Source: Fen-1258 sp947085815 (GTDB lineage Bacteria; Bacteroidota; Ignavibacteria; Ignavibacteriales; Melioribacteraceae). Taken from it: a DNA stretch of 62,964 bases. The DNA lies in NCBI GenBank assembly GCA_947085815.1, contig CAMTXU010000006.1, positions 1 through 62,964 of the forward strand. Direction: 5' to 3'. A model generated the notes under the pieces. The model saw only the letters and a list, made by a program, of their open reading frames with translations. It did no database searches and had not been told where the DNA came from. The position numbers and the translations under genes are program-made. Of the stretch, positions 32,580 through 41,132 are shown one piece after another; position 1 is the first letter of the stretch, and each line of letters starts with the position of its first letter.

Positions 32580-33455
32580 TTAGAATATTAACTTATCCAA
32601 TGAGATGACTAAAATAACTGCAAGAACGTAAAGATTAATAGCCATAAAAGCTTTGCGAAATACTATTCGCTCAATTGATCCCGAAAGAATTCCGCGAGTT
32701 TTCAACAATAAAAATGTACCAAGAAAAAGCATTAACAATACTGCATATAGACTAGATGAAAGATTAAAGAAAGGTATCAAGAAACAACTTGTTGTAAGAG
32801 AGGCAATCCACACAAATGTAATTCTTCCTAACTGTGAATCTGTAAATATTTTTGTTAGAGTTGGGAAACCTGCTTTTTCATAGTCTTTGCCGTGAATCAA
32901 TAACAGCAGCCAGAAATGTGGTATCTGCCAGATGAAAAAGAAGAACGCCAATGCAATAATTTCTTTATCTAGAAGATATCCTCCTGAAGCTGCCCACCCA
33001 ATCATTGGCGGCAACGCGCCAATTACAGAACCCGGTACAACCGCCAGAGCGTATTTTTTTTTCAACGGTGTATAAATTACATTATACCAGAACAAAGAAA
33101 CTATACCGAGAATCATAGCAGAAAGATTTGAGGCGAGTAAGATTATTCCTAAACCTAACACAACTAATACAAATGATACAACTTTGGCATAACGTTCTGT
33201 AATTCTCCCGGATGGTATGGGTCTTCCCTTTGTTCTTTCCATCAAAGCATCAGAAATTCTTTCTTGATAATGATTGATGGCAGAGGAACCGCATGCAAGA
33301 ATAAATACTCCAACTACCGTTAGAATCATTGTTACATCAAAATGTCTGGAATGAAATAAGTATCCAACTGAAGTAGAAATAGCGACAAAGAAAGTAATTC
33401 GGACCTTTCCAAGTTCTAAAATTATAGCAATATGTTTTTTTAGTTTTTGCAACAT
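32580..33455 (-). CDS. Protohaem IX farnesyltransferase (haem O synthase) CtaB
   Basis: 291 residues, about nine membrane spans. The UbiA-type prenyl-diphosphate site is NHYQERISDALMERTKGRPI, with the second motif around YTPLKKKYALAVVPGSVIGALPPMIGW. It makes haem O for the cytochrome oxidase encoded upstream. Separated from the coxB gene by a 172-bp region holding a MITE-like element. Confidence 0.93.
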   Translation of the reverse strand: MLQKLKKHIAIILELGKVRITFFVAISTSVGYLFHSRHFDVTMILTVVGVFILACGSSAINHYQERISDALMERTKGRPIPSGRITERYAKVVSFVLVVLGLGIILLASNLSAMILGIVSLFWYNVIYTPLKKKYALAVVPGSVIGALPPMIGWAASGGYLLDKEIIALAFFFFIWQIPHFWLLLLIHGKDYEKAGFPTLTKIFTDSQLGRITFVWIASLTTSCFLIPFFNLSSSLYAVLLMLFLGTFLLLKTRGILSGSIERIVFRKAFMAINLYVLAVILVISLDKLIF

Positions 33456-33483
33456 TTTCTCTTTAGACTACCCCCTTACTTGA

Positions 33484-33587
33484 GGTTGTCTCAAAAGTAA
33501 TTATTCAAATAAATAATCTGCGAAAATCAGTTTCACCTGCGTCATCCGCGGTCTATTCTATTATAAAACATTACATTTGAGACACCC
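33484..33587. repeat. MITE-like element with GGTTGTCTCAAA ends
   Basis: GGTTGTCTCAAA at 33484-33495 and TTTGAGACACCC at 33576-33587 are inverted (11 of 12 match). The 104-bp unit has no frame. The ends resemble GAGG(C/T)TGTCTCAAA-type insertion-sequence termini, from memory. A CGTCATCCGCGGTCTATT segment inside resembles the repeat at 36893-36972. Confidence 0.55.
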
Positions 33588-33627
33588 TTAGCGAGGTGAG
33601 GTCAATAAATATTATTAGAAAGAAAGA

Positions 33628-34245
33628 TTATTTCACCGGCAGCCAATCACCGCCGTACCATTCTCTGAATTCATTATCATTAAGAACAATTAACTTTGTG
33701 TACATCGCTGAGTGATTCAATCCGCAGTATTCGGCACAGGCAATATCATACGAGCCAATTTGTTTGGGCGTAAAATATAAGTGAGTATTTTTACCGTGAA
33801 TTATGTCTTCCTTAATTCTAAATGCGGGGATATAAAACGCATGATTCACATCTACCGACTGCATTTCCAAATCGATACCTGAATTTACAGGAACATATAA
33901 AGTATCCGTTTTTTTTCCATTCGGATATTCAAAACCAAATTGCCACATTCGCGCCGTAACTTTTACTACAAAAGGATTTTCGGGGATTTCTCTTGTCTCT
34001 CTGAAACTTGCATAGCCAAAATAAAACATTGAAAGGACCAATAAGGTTGGTATAACTATCCAGATAACTTCAAGGAGAATATTGCCATGAATATCAACCG
34101 GTTCATGCCCTTTTTTTCTATGATATTTGAACACAAAATAGATCATAGTCGCTGTAACTCCGAGAAGAAGTAGCACTGAAATAGCGACGATATACAACAT
34201 CACAAAATCAACCGACTCAGCATGAGTTGTTGGATATATACCCAT
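33628..34245 (-). CDS. Cytochrome c oxidase subunit II
   Basis: About 205 residues from ATG 34245, preferred because GAGG lies 6 nt upstream and it starts 7 nt after the subunit IV stop. An upstream ATG at 34272 would overlap that gene. Two N-terminal membrane spans, the VKVTARMWQFGFEYPNGK segment, and a CuA site (NHAFYIPAFRIKED, CAEYCGLNHSAM). There is no fused cytochrome c domain. It accepts electrons from cytochrome c and passes them to subunit I. Confidence 0.92.
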   Translation of the reverse strand: MGIYPTTHAESVDFVMLYIVAISVLLLLGVTATMIYFVFKYHRKKGHEPVDIHGNILLEVIWIVIPTLLVLSMFYFGYASFRETREIPENPFVVKVTARMWQFGFEYPNGKKTDTLYVPVNSGIDLEMQSVDVNHAFYIPAFRIKEDIIHGKNTHLYFTPKQIGSYDIACAEYCGLNHSAMYTKLIVLNDNEFREWYGGDWLPVK

Positions 34246-34252
34246 TAAATCC

Positions 34253-34537
34253 TCAACGATAAAGAAAATCAATAAATGTTAAGAAAAATATTACCAGCAA
34301 AGTAGCACCGCTTATTCCAAGAAAAACCTTGAAGATCGGTTCATCAAATTTTATATGCATAAAAATATTTATTACCAATGCTGATTTGATGGCGGCAATT
34401 GTCAACGCAATGAAGAGAGTGTATCTACCGAGGTTCACACCGGCAATGGTAACGGTTATTGTAGTGAATGCGAGTAGAGCCAGCCATACTAAGATGTATG
34501 TTCCGTAGCTGATATGATGTTTACTGTTACCGCTCAT
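34253..34537 (-). CDS. Cytochrome c oxidase subunit IV (prokaryotic type)
   Basis: 94 residues with three predicted membrane spans. The pattern YILVWLALLAFTTITVTIAG ... ALVINIFMHIKFDEPIFK is typical of the small prokaryotic COX4 family. It is placed between subunits III and II in the oxidase operon, where it probably stabilises the complex. Confidence 0.85.
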   Translation of the reverse strand: MSGNSKHHISYGTYILVWLALLAFTTITVTIAGVNLGRYTLFIALTIAAIKSALVINIFMHIKFDEPIFKVFLGISGATLLVIFFLTFIDFLYR

Positions 34538-34565
34538 GAATATTTCCTTAGTTAAAAACTTCTGC

Positions 34566-35189
34566 CTACTGAATTAAATAGAATAAGGGGAATAAAAAGA
34601 TCCAGATTAAATCTACAAGGTGCCAATACAAACCGGAGTTTTCAAGAATTACATGATTATCAGGAGTAACTTTTCCTTTATGAATGAAGGCAATCATGTA
34701 CGCAATAACAATCATTCCTATCAAAACGTGAAGACCATGCAGACCGGTCATGATATAATACAACCCGAAGAAAAGAATTTGTCCGTTTGGTTTAGCCAAT
34801 AGTTCAGGCGAACCGGGATAAATTCCGTGAGATATTTTTGTTGACCACTCAAAATATTTATTAACCATGAACATAAGAGCTAAAAGTATTGTCGCATAGA
34901 GAAATATGAGAGAAAGAAATTTATTTCCCTTCTGCAATGCACCGATTGCAAGAACTACGGTTAGACTGCTTGTAAGCAGCACTATTGTATTCAAAGTTCC
35001 TATTCCTGTGTTCAGTTCCATTCCCGCAAGATGAAATTGATCGGGAAATTGATACCGGTAAACGGCATAGACTAAAAACATTCCGCCGAAGAGGAGTATC
35101 TCGGTAAATAAGAAAAGCCACATGCCCATTTTAGCACCTACATCGTCTCGATGAACTTGATGATCTGCCGCACCAATATGATTACTCAT
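34566..35189 (-). CDS. Cytochrome c oxidase subunit III
   Basis: 207 residues, five membrane spans. KMGMWLFLFTEILLFGGMFL at the start and YIMTGLHGLHVLIGMI and YWHLVDLIWIFLFPLFYL at the end are family hallmarks. It overlaps the subunit I stop by 8 nt, so translation is likely coupled. Confidence 0.94.
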   Translation of the reverse strand: MSNHIGAADHQVHRDDVGAKMGMWLFLFTEILLFGGMFLVYAVYRYQFPDQFHLAGMELNTGIGTLNTIVLLTSSLTVVLAIGALQKGNKFLSLIFLYATILLALMFMVNKYFEWSTKISHGIYPGSPELLAKPNGQILFFGLYYIMTGLHGLHVLIGMIVIAYMIAFIHKGKVTPDNHVILENSGLYWHLVDLIWIFLFPLFYLIQ

Positions 35190-36810
35190 CCTTCATCTCC
35201 TTCAACTGACTAAAATCGTACGGCTCGTGAGTAATTGTAGGAACAGAAACAAAATTTTCAAGGGGCGGCGGTGATGGAATGTGCCACTCCAGCGTTACAC
35301 CACCCCATGGATTTGAAGTAGCCTTCTCCCCTTTCACTAACGCGTGAATGAGATATCCGATGATGAAGAAAATTGTTCCGGCTAAGATCCATGAACCGAT
35401 TGTAGAAATTTCTTGATAAATAGTGAACTGCGGCAGATAGTCGTAATATCTTCTTGGCATTCCCATGTATCCCATAATAAATTTTGGGAAGTAGAGCATA
35501 TTGAAACCGATAAAGTAGAGTACAACAGCAATACGCGCGAATGTCATATTATACATTTTACCAAACATTTTTGGGAACCAGTAATGAAGTGCGGCGAAAA
35601 ATATTGTTCCGGTTCCGCCAAACATCACATAATGAAAATGTGCGACCACAAAGTAAGTGTCGGTCAAATGTATATCGGTTGAAAGTGCGCCGAGGACAAG
35701 TCCGGTCAATCCACCAATAGAAAATAAAAAGATAAAATTCATCACCCATAAGAATGGCGGCTGAGGATCGATAGATCCTTTATACATAGTTGCTACCCAG
35801 TTGAAGATTTTAACACCACTTGGAAGTGCAACAATAAAAGTAAGAAGCGAAAAGATCCATCGAGCAGTATCGCTCATTCCACTGCTGAACATATGATGCG
35901 CCCAAACAAGATAACCAACAAACGCGATTGCAAGCGAAGACATTGCGATTGCTTTGTAACCAAAGATTGTTCTGCGCGCAAAAGTTGGAATAATTTCTGA
36001 AACAACTCCCATTGCTGGAAGAATCATTATGTACACCGCCGGATGCGAGTAGATCCAAAACATGTGCTGAAATAAAATTGGGTCTCCACCCAACGCCGGA
36101 TCAAAAATTCCAACACCAAATGCTCTTTCAAGAATTACCAACAATATAGTTATAGCAATAACCGGAGTAGCAATTATTTGAATCCATGCCGTGGCGTATG
36201 TTGACCAAACAAATAATGGCATTTTGAAAAATCCCATTCCGGGTGCGCGCATTCTGTGAACGGTCACAATAAAATTCAATCCGGTTAGAATTGAAGAGAA
36301 GCCCAGAACAAATGCCGAAAAGAGCGCCATCGAAACATTAGTTGTGCTGCGAACACTATATGGTATATAAAATGTCCATCCGGTGTCAATCGGTCCGCCC
36401 GGAAGAAAAAGTGAAACCAAAACCATCACCGCGCCAATTATATAAACGTACCACGATAAAAGATTCAATCGGGGGAATGCAACATCTTCTGCTCCAATAT
36501 GAATAGGTAAAAAGAAATTTCCAAAGATGGCAGGCAGTCCCGGAATAATAAACAAGAAAATCATTATCACTCCATGCAGAGTGAATAATTGATTGTAAGT
36601 CTGCGCATCCATTATTGTGCGACCGGGTGAGATCAATTCCCAACGCATCAGTAACCCGATGATTATACCAACCACAAAAAAAGTTAATATTGCCATCATG
36701 TACATCAAGCCGATTCTCTTGTGATCTTTAGTCATCAACCATGAGAGTATTCCGGTATGTCGGTTAGTACTTTTCTGATAAAAACTTTTTACGGCTACGG
36801 CATCAGCCAT
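35182..36810 (-). CDS. Cytochrome c oxidase subunit I, A2 type
   Basis: 542 residues, 12 or so spans. Haem and CuB ligands are present: LHGVIMIF, YSHPAVYIMILP (His-Tyr pair), VWAHHMFSSG, and VAHFHYVMFGG. The D-channel segment HIGAEDVAFPRLN keeps Asp and Asn, and the K-channel Lys is in LPSGVKIFNW. HPAVY preceded by YS, instead of the HPEVY glutamate, marks the A2 subfamily. It reduces O2 to water and pumps protons. First gene of the oxidase operon. Confidence 0.95.
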   Translation of the reverse strand: MADAVAVKSFYQKSTNRHTGILSWLMTKDHKRIGLMYMMAILTFFVVGIIIGLLMRWELISPGRTIMDAQTYNQLFTLHGVIMIFLFIIPGLPAIFGNFFLPIHIGAEDVAFPRLNLLSWYVYIIGAVMVLVSLFLPGGPIDTGWTFYIPYSVRSTTNVSMALFSAFVLGFSSILTGLNFIVTVHRMRAPGMGFFKMPLFVWSTYATAWIQIIATPVIAITILLVILERAFGVGIFDPALGGDPILFQHMFWIYSHPAVYIMILPAMGVVSEIIPTFARRTIFGYKAIAMSSLAIAFVGYLVWAHHMFSSGMSDTARWIFSLLTFIVALPSGVKIFNWVATMYKGSIDPQPPFLWVMNFIFLFSIGGLTGLVLGALSTDIHLTDTYFVVAHFHYVMFGGTGTIFFAALHYWFPKMFGKMYNMTFARIAVVLYFIGFNMLYFPKFIMGYMGMPRRYYDYLPQFTIYQEISTIGSWILAGTIFFIIGYLIHALVKGEKATSNPWGGVTLEWHIPSPPPLENFVSVPTITHEPYDFSQLKEMKDE

Positions 36811-36892
36811 TTATTAAACTCCTTTGTTCACAATTGTTTTCAGCTTGAGATTTCTGAAAAATATAATTGACTCATTTGATTTAATGCAATAT

Positions 36893-36972
36893 AACACGGA
36901 TAACACAGATGAGTCTGATTTTCACGGATTCAATCAGCGGTAATCCGCTAAATCCGTGTCATCCGCGTGCTA
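36893..36972. repeat. CACGGATT / ATCCGCG interspersed hairpin repeat
   Basis: Nested hairpins: CACGGATT (36923-36930) with AATCCGTG (36951-36958), enclosing AGCGG-TAAT-CCGCT. The outer parts read AACACGGATAACACAGATGA and CATCCGCGTGCT. Repeats of this ATCCGTGT/ATCCGCG type are common between genes in many bacteria. It sits between sco and coxA, where it could stabilise or process mRNA. Confidence 0.6.
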
Positions 36973-36975
36973 TTT

Positions 36976-37863
36976 TTAAGTTCTCCTTTTCTTCTTAATT
37001 AACAGCACCCCAAGAAATACTATAATTCCAAGTATCATTACGGTACCAACAATGCGTGTAACATTCAAGGTATACTGCCTTCCGCTTGGATCATAGCTAA
37101 AACAATATGTCAATACTTTTGATATTGTGGGACTAGTCCTGCCGCTTTCTGCCTCGAGCAAAGCCATCTTCACGTCAAACGGATTAAAATTGGTTCCAAA
37201 TAGATAACGAGAAATTTTACCTTGCGGTGTTACTGTTACTAATGTGGCGGCATGTACAAATTGTTTATCAGCAGGTTTGAAATAGAATCCGCAAGCATCT
37301 GTTAATTTGTGAACTGAAATACTATCACCGGTAAGAAACAACCAATCTTCCGGTTTAAAATTTCTCTTAATTGTGTGGAGATAATTTCTCTTCCATTTGG
37401 CGGCAACCTCGGGAGTTTCGGTAAAATCGAAACTAATACTAATAACTCGAAAATCTTTTCCCGGTTCAAGTTGAAGTTTATCTATTGTCCATGCTAGTTC
37501 TGATTGCATTGGATTGCATACGCCGGGACATTCATAATAAACAAGTGCAATTAGTGTCGGTTTAGTAATAATATCTTTGAGCAATACTGTATCACCCCCG
37601 GAAGTCTGGAATTTCAAATCCATTGGCAAAGTATTTCCCAGTTTCTCGTCAATACCAACTTCAATCTTCTTTTGTGCTGATAGTTTGGAAGGAAGAATAA
37701 TATTTATCATTAAAAGTATAGCTAATATTAGAATACGAGACGAGATGTCATTCTGAAGGAGTGGAACGACTAAAGAATCATTTCTTTTCTTAATGAAAAA
37801 TTCTTCTTCCGATGAATCGGGATCAGAATGACAAGGATAATATTTCTTTTTAATGATATTCAT
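36976..37863 (-). CDS. SCO1/SenC copper chaperone with repeat-derived N-terminal insertion
   Basis: 295 residues. The thioredoxin-like domain carries CPGVC and the distal His in FVHAATLVTV, the copper ligands, and a C-terminal membrane span (about 267-288). It helps build the CuA site of the oxidase. Residues 10-41 or so are encoded by an inverted-repeat element (37746-37833). Taking them out joins MNIIKKKYY to RILILAILLMINIILP, a normal signal peptide. So the element appears to have inserted in frame between the charged and hydrophobic parts of the leader. Confidence 0.9.
   Translation of the reverse strand: MNIIKKKYYPCHSDPDSSEEEFFIKKRNDSLVVPLLQNDISSRILILAILLMINIILPSKLSAQKKIEVGIDEKLGNTLPMDLKFQTSGGDTVLLKDIITKPTLIALVYYECPGVCNPMQSELAWTIDKLQLEPGKDFRVISISFDFTETPEVAAKWKRNYLHTIKRNFKPEDWLFLTGDSISVHKLTDACGFYFKPADKQFVHAATLVTVTPQGKISRYLFGTNFNPFDVKMALLEAESGRTSPTISKVLTYCFSYDPSGRQYTLNVTRIVGTVMILGIIVFLGVLLIKKKRRT
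37746..37833. repeat. MITE-like element inserted in the sco leader
   Basis: Perfect 11-bp inverted ends TGTCATTCTGA (37746-37756) and TCAGAATGACA (37823-37833), 88 bp in total. The TGTCATTCTGA...GAAGAAT content matches a very common interspersed repeat type. No clear target duplication is seen. The sco frame stays open through it. Confidence 0.7.
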
Positions 37864-37872
37864 TTATTTCTC

Positions 37873-38802
37873 TTACATCGTTACTGTTTTCAAGTAATCG
37901 TACAATTTTTTCCATTCCTTTTTTGTAAATTGTGATACCATCGGCTTGAAACCGGAACTGACCGGATTCGATAGAACTATAGACACATATTTTTCGAGAT
38001 TAGCTGCAGATGCCTGGCTTATAAATGAGGAAAATACTCTTCTGAAATCGGTAGAAGATTTTTTCAAAAGTTCTGACCCTGGATCTGCTTCACCTGTAAA
38101 AACTTTACTCTCAAACCGGAGATACCGATCATTCACCACAGAATATTCTTCTATCATTTTTCGTTCAGCAATAGCAACATGAATTTTATTGGGTAGAACT
38201 GTTCCCGCAGATAAATTATAAGTGGCATCTAACGTTTTTAGTTGATCCTCAGTTACTGGCGGAAATTCCACAAATGTTCTCATGTGGGAAATAATGGCAA
38301 ATCTATCTGCGGCAGGAATGTATTCATACGCAGCCATTCCATTTTTTATAATTCCCTCTTGAAGCGTCTTATAAATCTGGTCAATCGATCTTCCATTTGT
38401 CCAACCCTCTTTCGAATGAAGATTTCTGGGCTTCTTTACCAAAGCCACACCGGCAGGTCCATCACCCAATCCGTTATCGCCATGACACGATTTACAGTTC
38501 GCTGCAAATAATTCTCTTCCCTTTGAAAGGAACTCAGGTGTCGGAGTCTTAACAAGATTGAGATCAACAGCAGCCATCACACCCCCCTTTTTCGTCTCAA
38601 CTTCCTTCTTCACAAGGGTTGAATCAATCAGCCCAACATCCTGAACATTGAAAGAGATATCATTCAGATGTTTAACAAAATAGATTCCGAGCACAAGGAT
38701 TAGCAAAAGAAATAGTGGAAAAACCCATCCGAAAAGCCGTATGGGATTCTTCAACAAATTTCTAAATTTTAGTTCGTCTTCATTTTTTTTGTTTGAGTTC
38801 AT
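37873..38802 (-). CDS. Membrane-anchored monohaem cytochrome c
   Basis: 309 residues. One N-terminal span (about 24-43), then a cytochrome c domain with CKSCHGDNGLGDG (haem at 103-107) and KPRNL / NGRSIDQIYKTLQEGI segments, as in ActE-type and oxidase-linked cytochromes. The last 100 residues form a further helical domain with no CxxCH. Located between actF and sco, it probably carries electrons from alternative complex III to the oxidase. Confidence 0.8.
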   Translation of the reverse strand: MNSNKKNEDELKFRNLLKNPIRLFGWVFPLFLLLILVLGIYFVKHLNDISFNVQDVGLIDSTLVKKEVETKKGGVMAAVDLNLVKTPTPEFLSKGRELFAANCKSCHGDNGLGDGPAGVALVKKPRNLHSKEGWTNGRSIDQIYKTLQEGIIKNGMAAYEYIPAADRFAIISHMRTFVEFPPVTEDQLKTLDATYNLSAGTVLPNKIHVAIAERKMIEEYSVVNDRYLRFESKVFTGEADPGSELLKKSSTDFRRVFSSFISQASAANLEKYVSIVLSNPVSSGFKPMVSQFTKKEWKKLYDYLKTVTM

Positions 38803-38814
38803 GATAATATATAG

Positions 38815-39993
38815 TTATAAGCTGAAATCAATTCCACGTTTAAGTTTTGGGTCACCAATCGGTACAAGGTTCTCCCTATTGGTTTTAAATACGAAGACTG
38901 AAATAATTAATCCGGAAATAAATATCGGGAAGCCGAGTTCTATCCATCCAAATACAATACCTTCTTTGTAAAAGTTCGGCATGACTAACCAAAAAAGATC
39001 ATAATAATGAGCGAAAAGAACTACACCCGCCATAAAGATCAACCTCTTTGGGTTAGACTTTGAAGGCTGAGATAATAATCCGATATATGGAATCAGAAAA
39101 TGAAAAATCATTAATCCGATTGAGAAAAATTTCCAACTGCCATTCCACCGGTCTAAAAACCATATAGTCTCTTCCGGTAAGTTCGCGTACCAAATTAGCA
39201 AGAATTGGCTGAACGCAATGTAAGCCCAGAAATTTGTGAAAGCGAAAAGAAGCGCACCAAGACTGTAATAGCTGTCGGAAGTAATCCCTTCGACTAAATA
39301 GTTCCGTTCATTAAGAGCTACTATAAATATTGTAGATAAAGCAAGTGCTGCCAGAACTGTACCGGAGAAATAGTACACACCGAATATTGTAGAGAACCAA
39401 TGCGGCGCAAGACTCATTAACCAATCAATAGCTGTAAATGTAATAGTTAAAGCGAAGAGGGGCATAAAGATAGCCGATAATTTCACATTCGCCGTTGTAA
39501 TAAACTGGTCTTTACTATGATCCTGCCTTCTGGAATTTTTTGTTATGAAATAATAAAACACCAGCCAAATCAACCAGAAAAATATTACACGAAAGATGAA
39601 GAACTGGACATTTAGATAAGGAGCCTTTCCGACTAATATCTTATCTGTCGGCTCGGGATGAGTCCAATGAAATACACTATTAATATTCAGTAAAAGTGGT
39701 ATCGCAAGCAACGGCAAAATTACGATAATAGAGGAAAGAAACTCACTCACCCTCCTGAATGGAGTACTCCAAACTGCGCCGGATAAATATTCGATGGCAA
39801 CAAAGAAGAGAGAACCTACGGCAATACTTACGAGAAATGAAAAACCGATAATGTTGTTCTGAGCGCTTCTTTCTGGATTTACAATGTAGCCGAGAATAAC
39901 AATTACTAAACCCGCCAGCAACAAAACCAGTCCAATGGTTTGAAACTTCTTTGGTAATTCTTTTTTATGATATTCAACTGAAGAGGAACTCAT
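38815..39993 (-). CDS. Alternative complex III subunit ActF
   Basis: 392 residues, about ten spans. The pattern (VWSTPFRRVSEFLSSII, FHWTHPE, LNVQFFIFRVIFFWLIWLVF, DWLMSLAPHWFSTIFGVYYF) is that of the second quinol:cytochrome c oxidoreductase membrane subunit. It overlaps actDE by 4 nt. It is a membrane partner of ActC in quinol oxidation. Confidence 0.92.
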   Translation of the reverse strand: MSSSSVEYHKKELPKKFQTIGLVLLLAGLVIVILGYIVNPERSAQNNIIGFSFLVSIAVGSLFFVAIEYLSGAVWSTPFRRVSEFLSSIIVILPLLAIPLLLNINSVFHWTHPEPTDKILVGKAPYLNVQFFIFRVIFFWLIWLVFYYFITKNSRRQDHSKDQFITTANVKLSAIFMPLFALTITFTAIDWLMSLAPHWFSTIFGVYYFSGTVLAALALSTIFIVALNERNYLVEGITSDSYYSLGALLFAFTNFWAYIAFSQFLLIWYANLPEETIWFLDRWNGSWKFFSIGLMIFHFLIPYIGLLSQPSKSNPKRLIFMAGVVLFAHYYDLFWLVMPNFYKEGIVFGWIELGFPIFISGLIISVFVFKTNRENLVPIGDPKLKRGIDFSL

Positions 39994-41132
39994 TGTAGAT
40001 CAGACTCCTTAGCGTTGAGCGCTCTTTGTAATGCTCTTACATAATTTATTACTGCCCATCTCTCATCGAGTGTAAGTTGAGAAGAGTATGAAGGCATAAC
40101 ATTTTGACCATCGGTTAGTACAGCAAAAATTCTTCCGTCACTCCATTTTCTAACTTTTTCGGAATGTAAACTCGGAGGATTTGGATACTGCCCGCGCAAT
40201 CTGCTGTCGCCTTCCGCGTGATAACCGTGACAAGGACTGCAATAGATATCAAATTTTGTTTGACCGAGTTTTAAAGATTCTTTTGAGATTGGAACTGGAT
40301 TGACAAGTTTTTCACCGGCTAAATCGGGCTGCCCTTTAAACACGTATGGCAAATAACCACGGGCTACAGTTCCGGTTACGGGTTGTCTCATCCCAAACCC
40401 ATCATTAAAAACTAAACTTCTCTGCTGTGCGTTTTGCTTTGGCTGTTCCATCATCCAATTAAAAGGAAGCATGAACATTAATTTATTAAGAGTAAAATAC
40501 GCAGTGCATGAAGTGATTATGCCAATCACCAGCAGAAACACTAAAAATTTTGGCTCAAAAATTTTGTTCTTATGATTTATTTCATCGTTATCCCAGTAGA
40601 GCGGATTAATTTCTTTGGCATGGACGGACTCGAATAATTTTCTGACTAACGATTCATCAAATTTAGGATCTTCCGCTTGAATACTAATTCCGTATTTATC
40701 CGATGATACTTTCTTCATGTACTCAGTACCGTGAAGAGGGTGAGAATTATTCGGAAATTTGAAGAAGATAAATAGCATTGCGAGAACCGTAGCTATTGAA
40801 GCCGATAAAACTGTTACTTCAAACATAACCGGTATATATGCCGGAAATGAAAATAGAGGCTTTCCGCCAATAACTATTGGATAATCAATCGCCGAAACCC
40901 ACCATAGACTTAATAGCGCACCAAGCGTTCCCGCTAATCCAAATACCAAAGCAACATATCCAAGCTTTGATGGAGGAAGCTTCATAGCCTTATCCATACC
41001 GTGCAGAGGGTAAGGTGTATTTACATCATACTTTGTAAAACCTTCTTTTGACACTTGCTCAGCGGCATGAATAACTGCATTGGGAGTATCAAAGATTCCG
41101 GTATAACTATATAAGATTTTTTCGCTCATCAT
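39990..41132 (-). CDS. ActD-ActE fusion: DUF3341 membrane subunit plus cytochrome c
   Basis: 380 residues. The N-terminal 170 match ActD/DUF3341: a soluble GIFDTPNAVIHAAEQVSKEG domain, then two spans (about 58-80 and 96-118). A third span (about 198-218) leads to a periplasmic cytochrome c with IYCSPCHGYHAEGD (haem at 298-302) and axial Met in NVMPSY, the ActE module. In several described complexes ActD and ActE are separate. 4-nt overlaps on both sides. Confidence 0.88.
   Translation of the reverse strand: MMSEKILYSYTGIFDTPNAVIHAAEQVSKEGFTKYDVNTPYPLHGMDKAMKLPPSKLGYVALVFGLAGTLGALLSLWWVSAIDYPIVIGGKPLFSFPAYIPVMFEVTVLSASIATVLAMLFIFFKFPNNSHPLHGTEYMKKVSSDKYGISIQAEDPKFDESLVRKLFESVHAKEINPLYWDNDEINHKNKIFEPKFLVFLLVIGIITSCTAYFTLNKLMFMLPFNWMMEQPKQNAQQRSLVFNDGFGMRQPVTGTVARGYLPYVFKGQPDLAGEKLVNPVPISKESLKLGQTKFDIYCSPCHGYHAEGDSRLRGQYPNPPSLHSEKVRKWSDGRIFAVLTDGQNVMPSYSSQLTLDERWAVINYVRALQRALNAKESDLQ

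Noticed and set aside
34246..34272. Upstream start for oxidase subunit II
   Set aside because: It would overlap the subunit IV gene and lacks a ribosome site; ATG 34245 has GAGG at good spacing.
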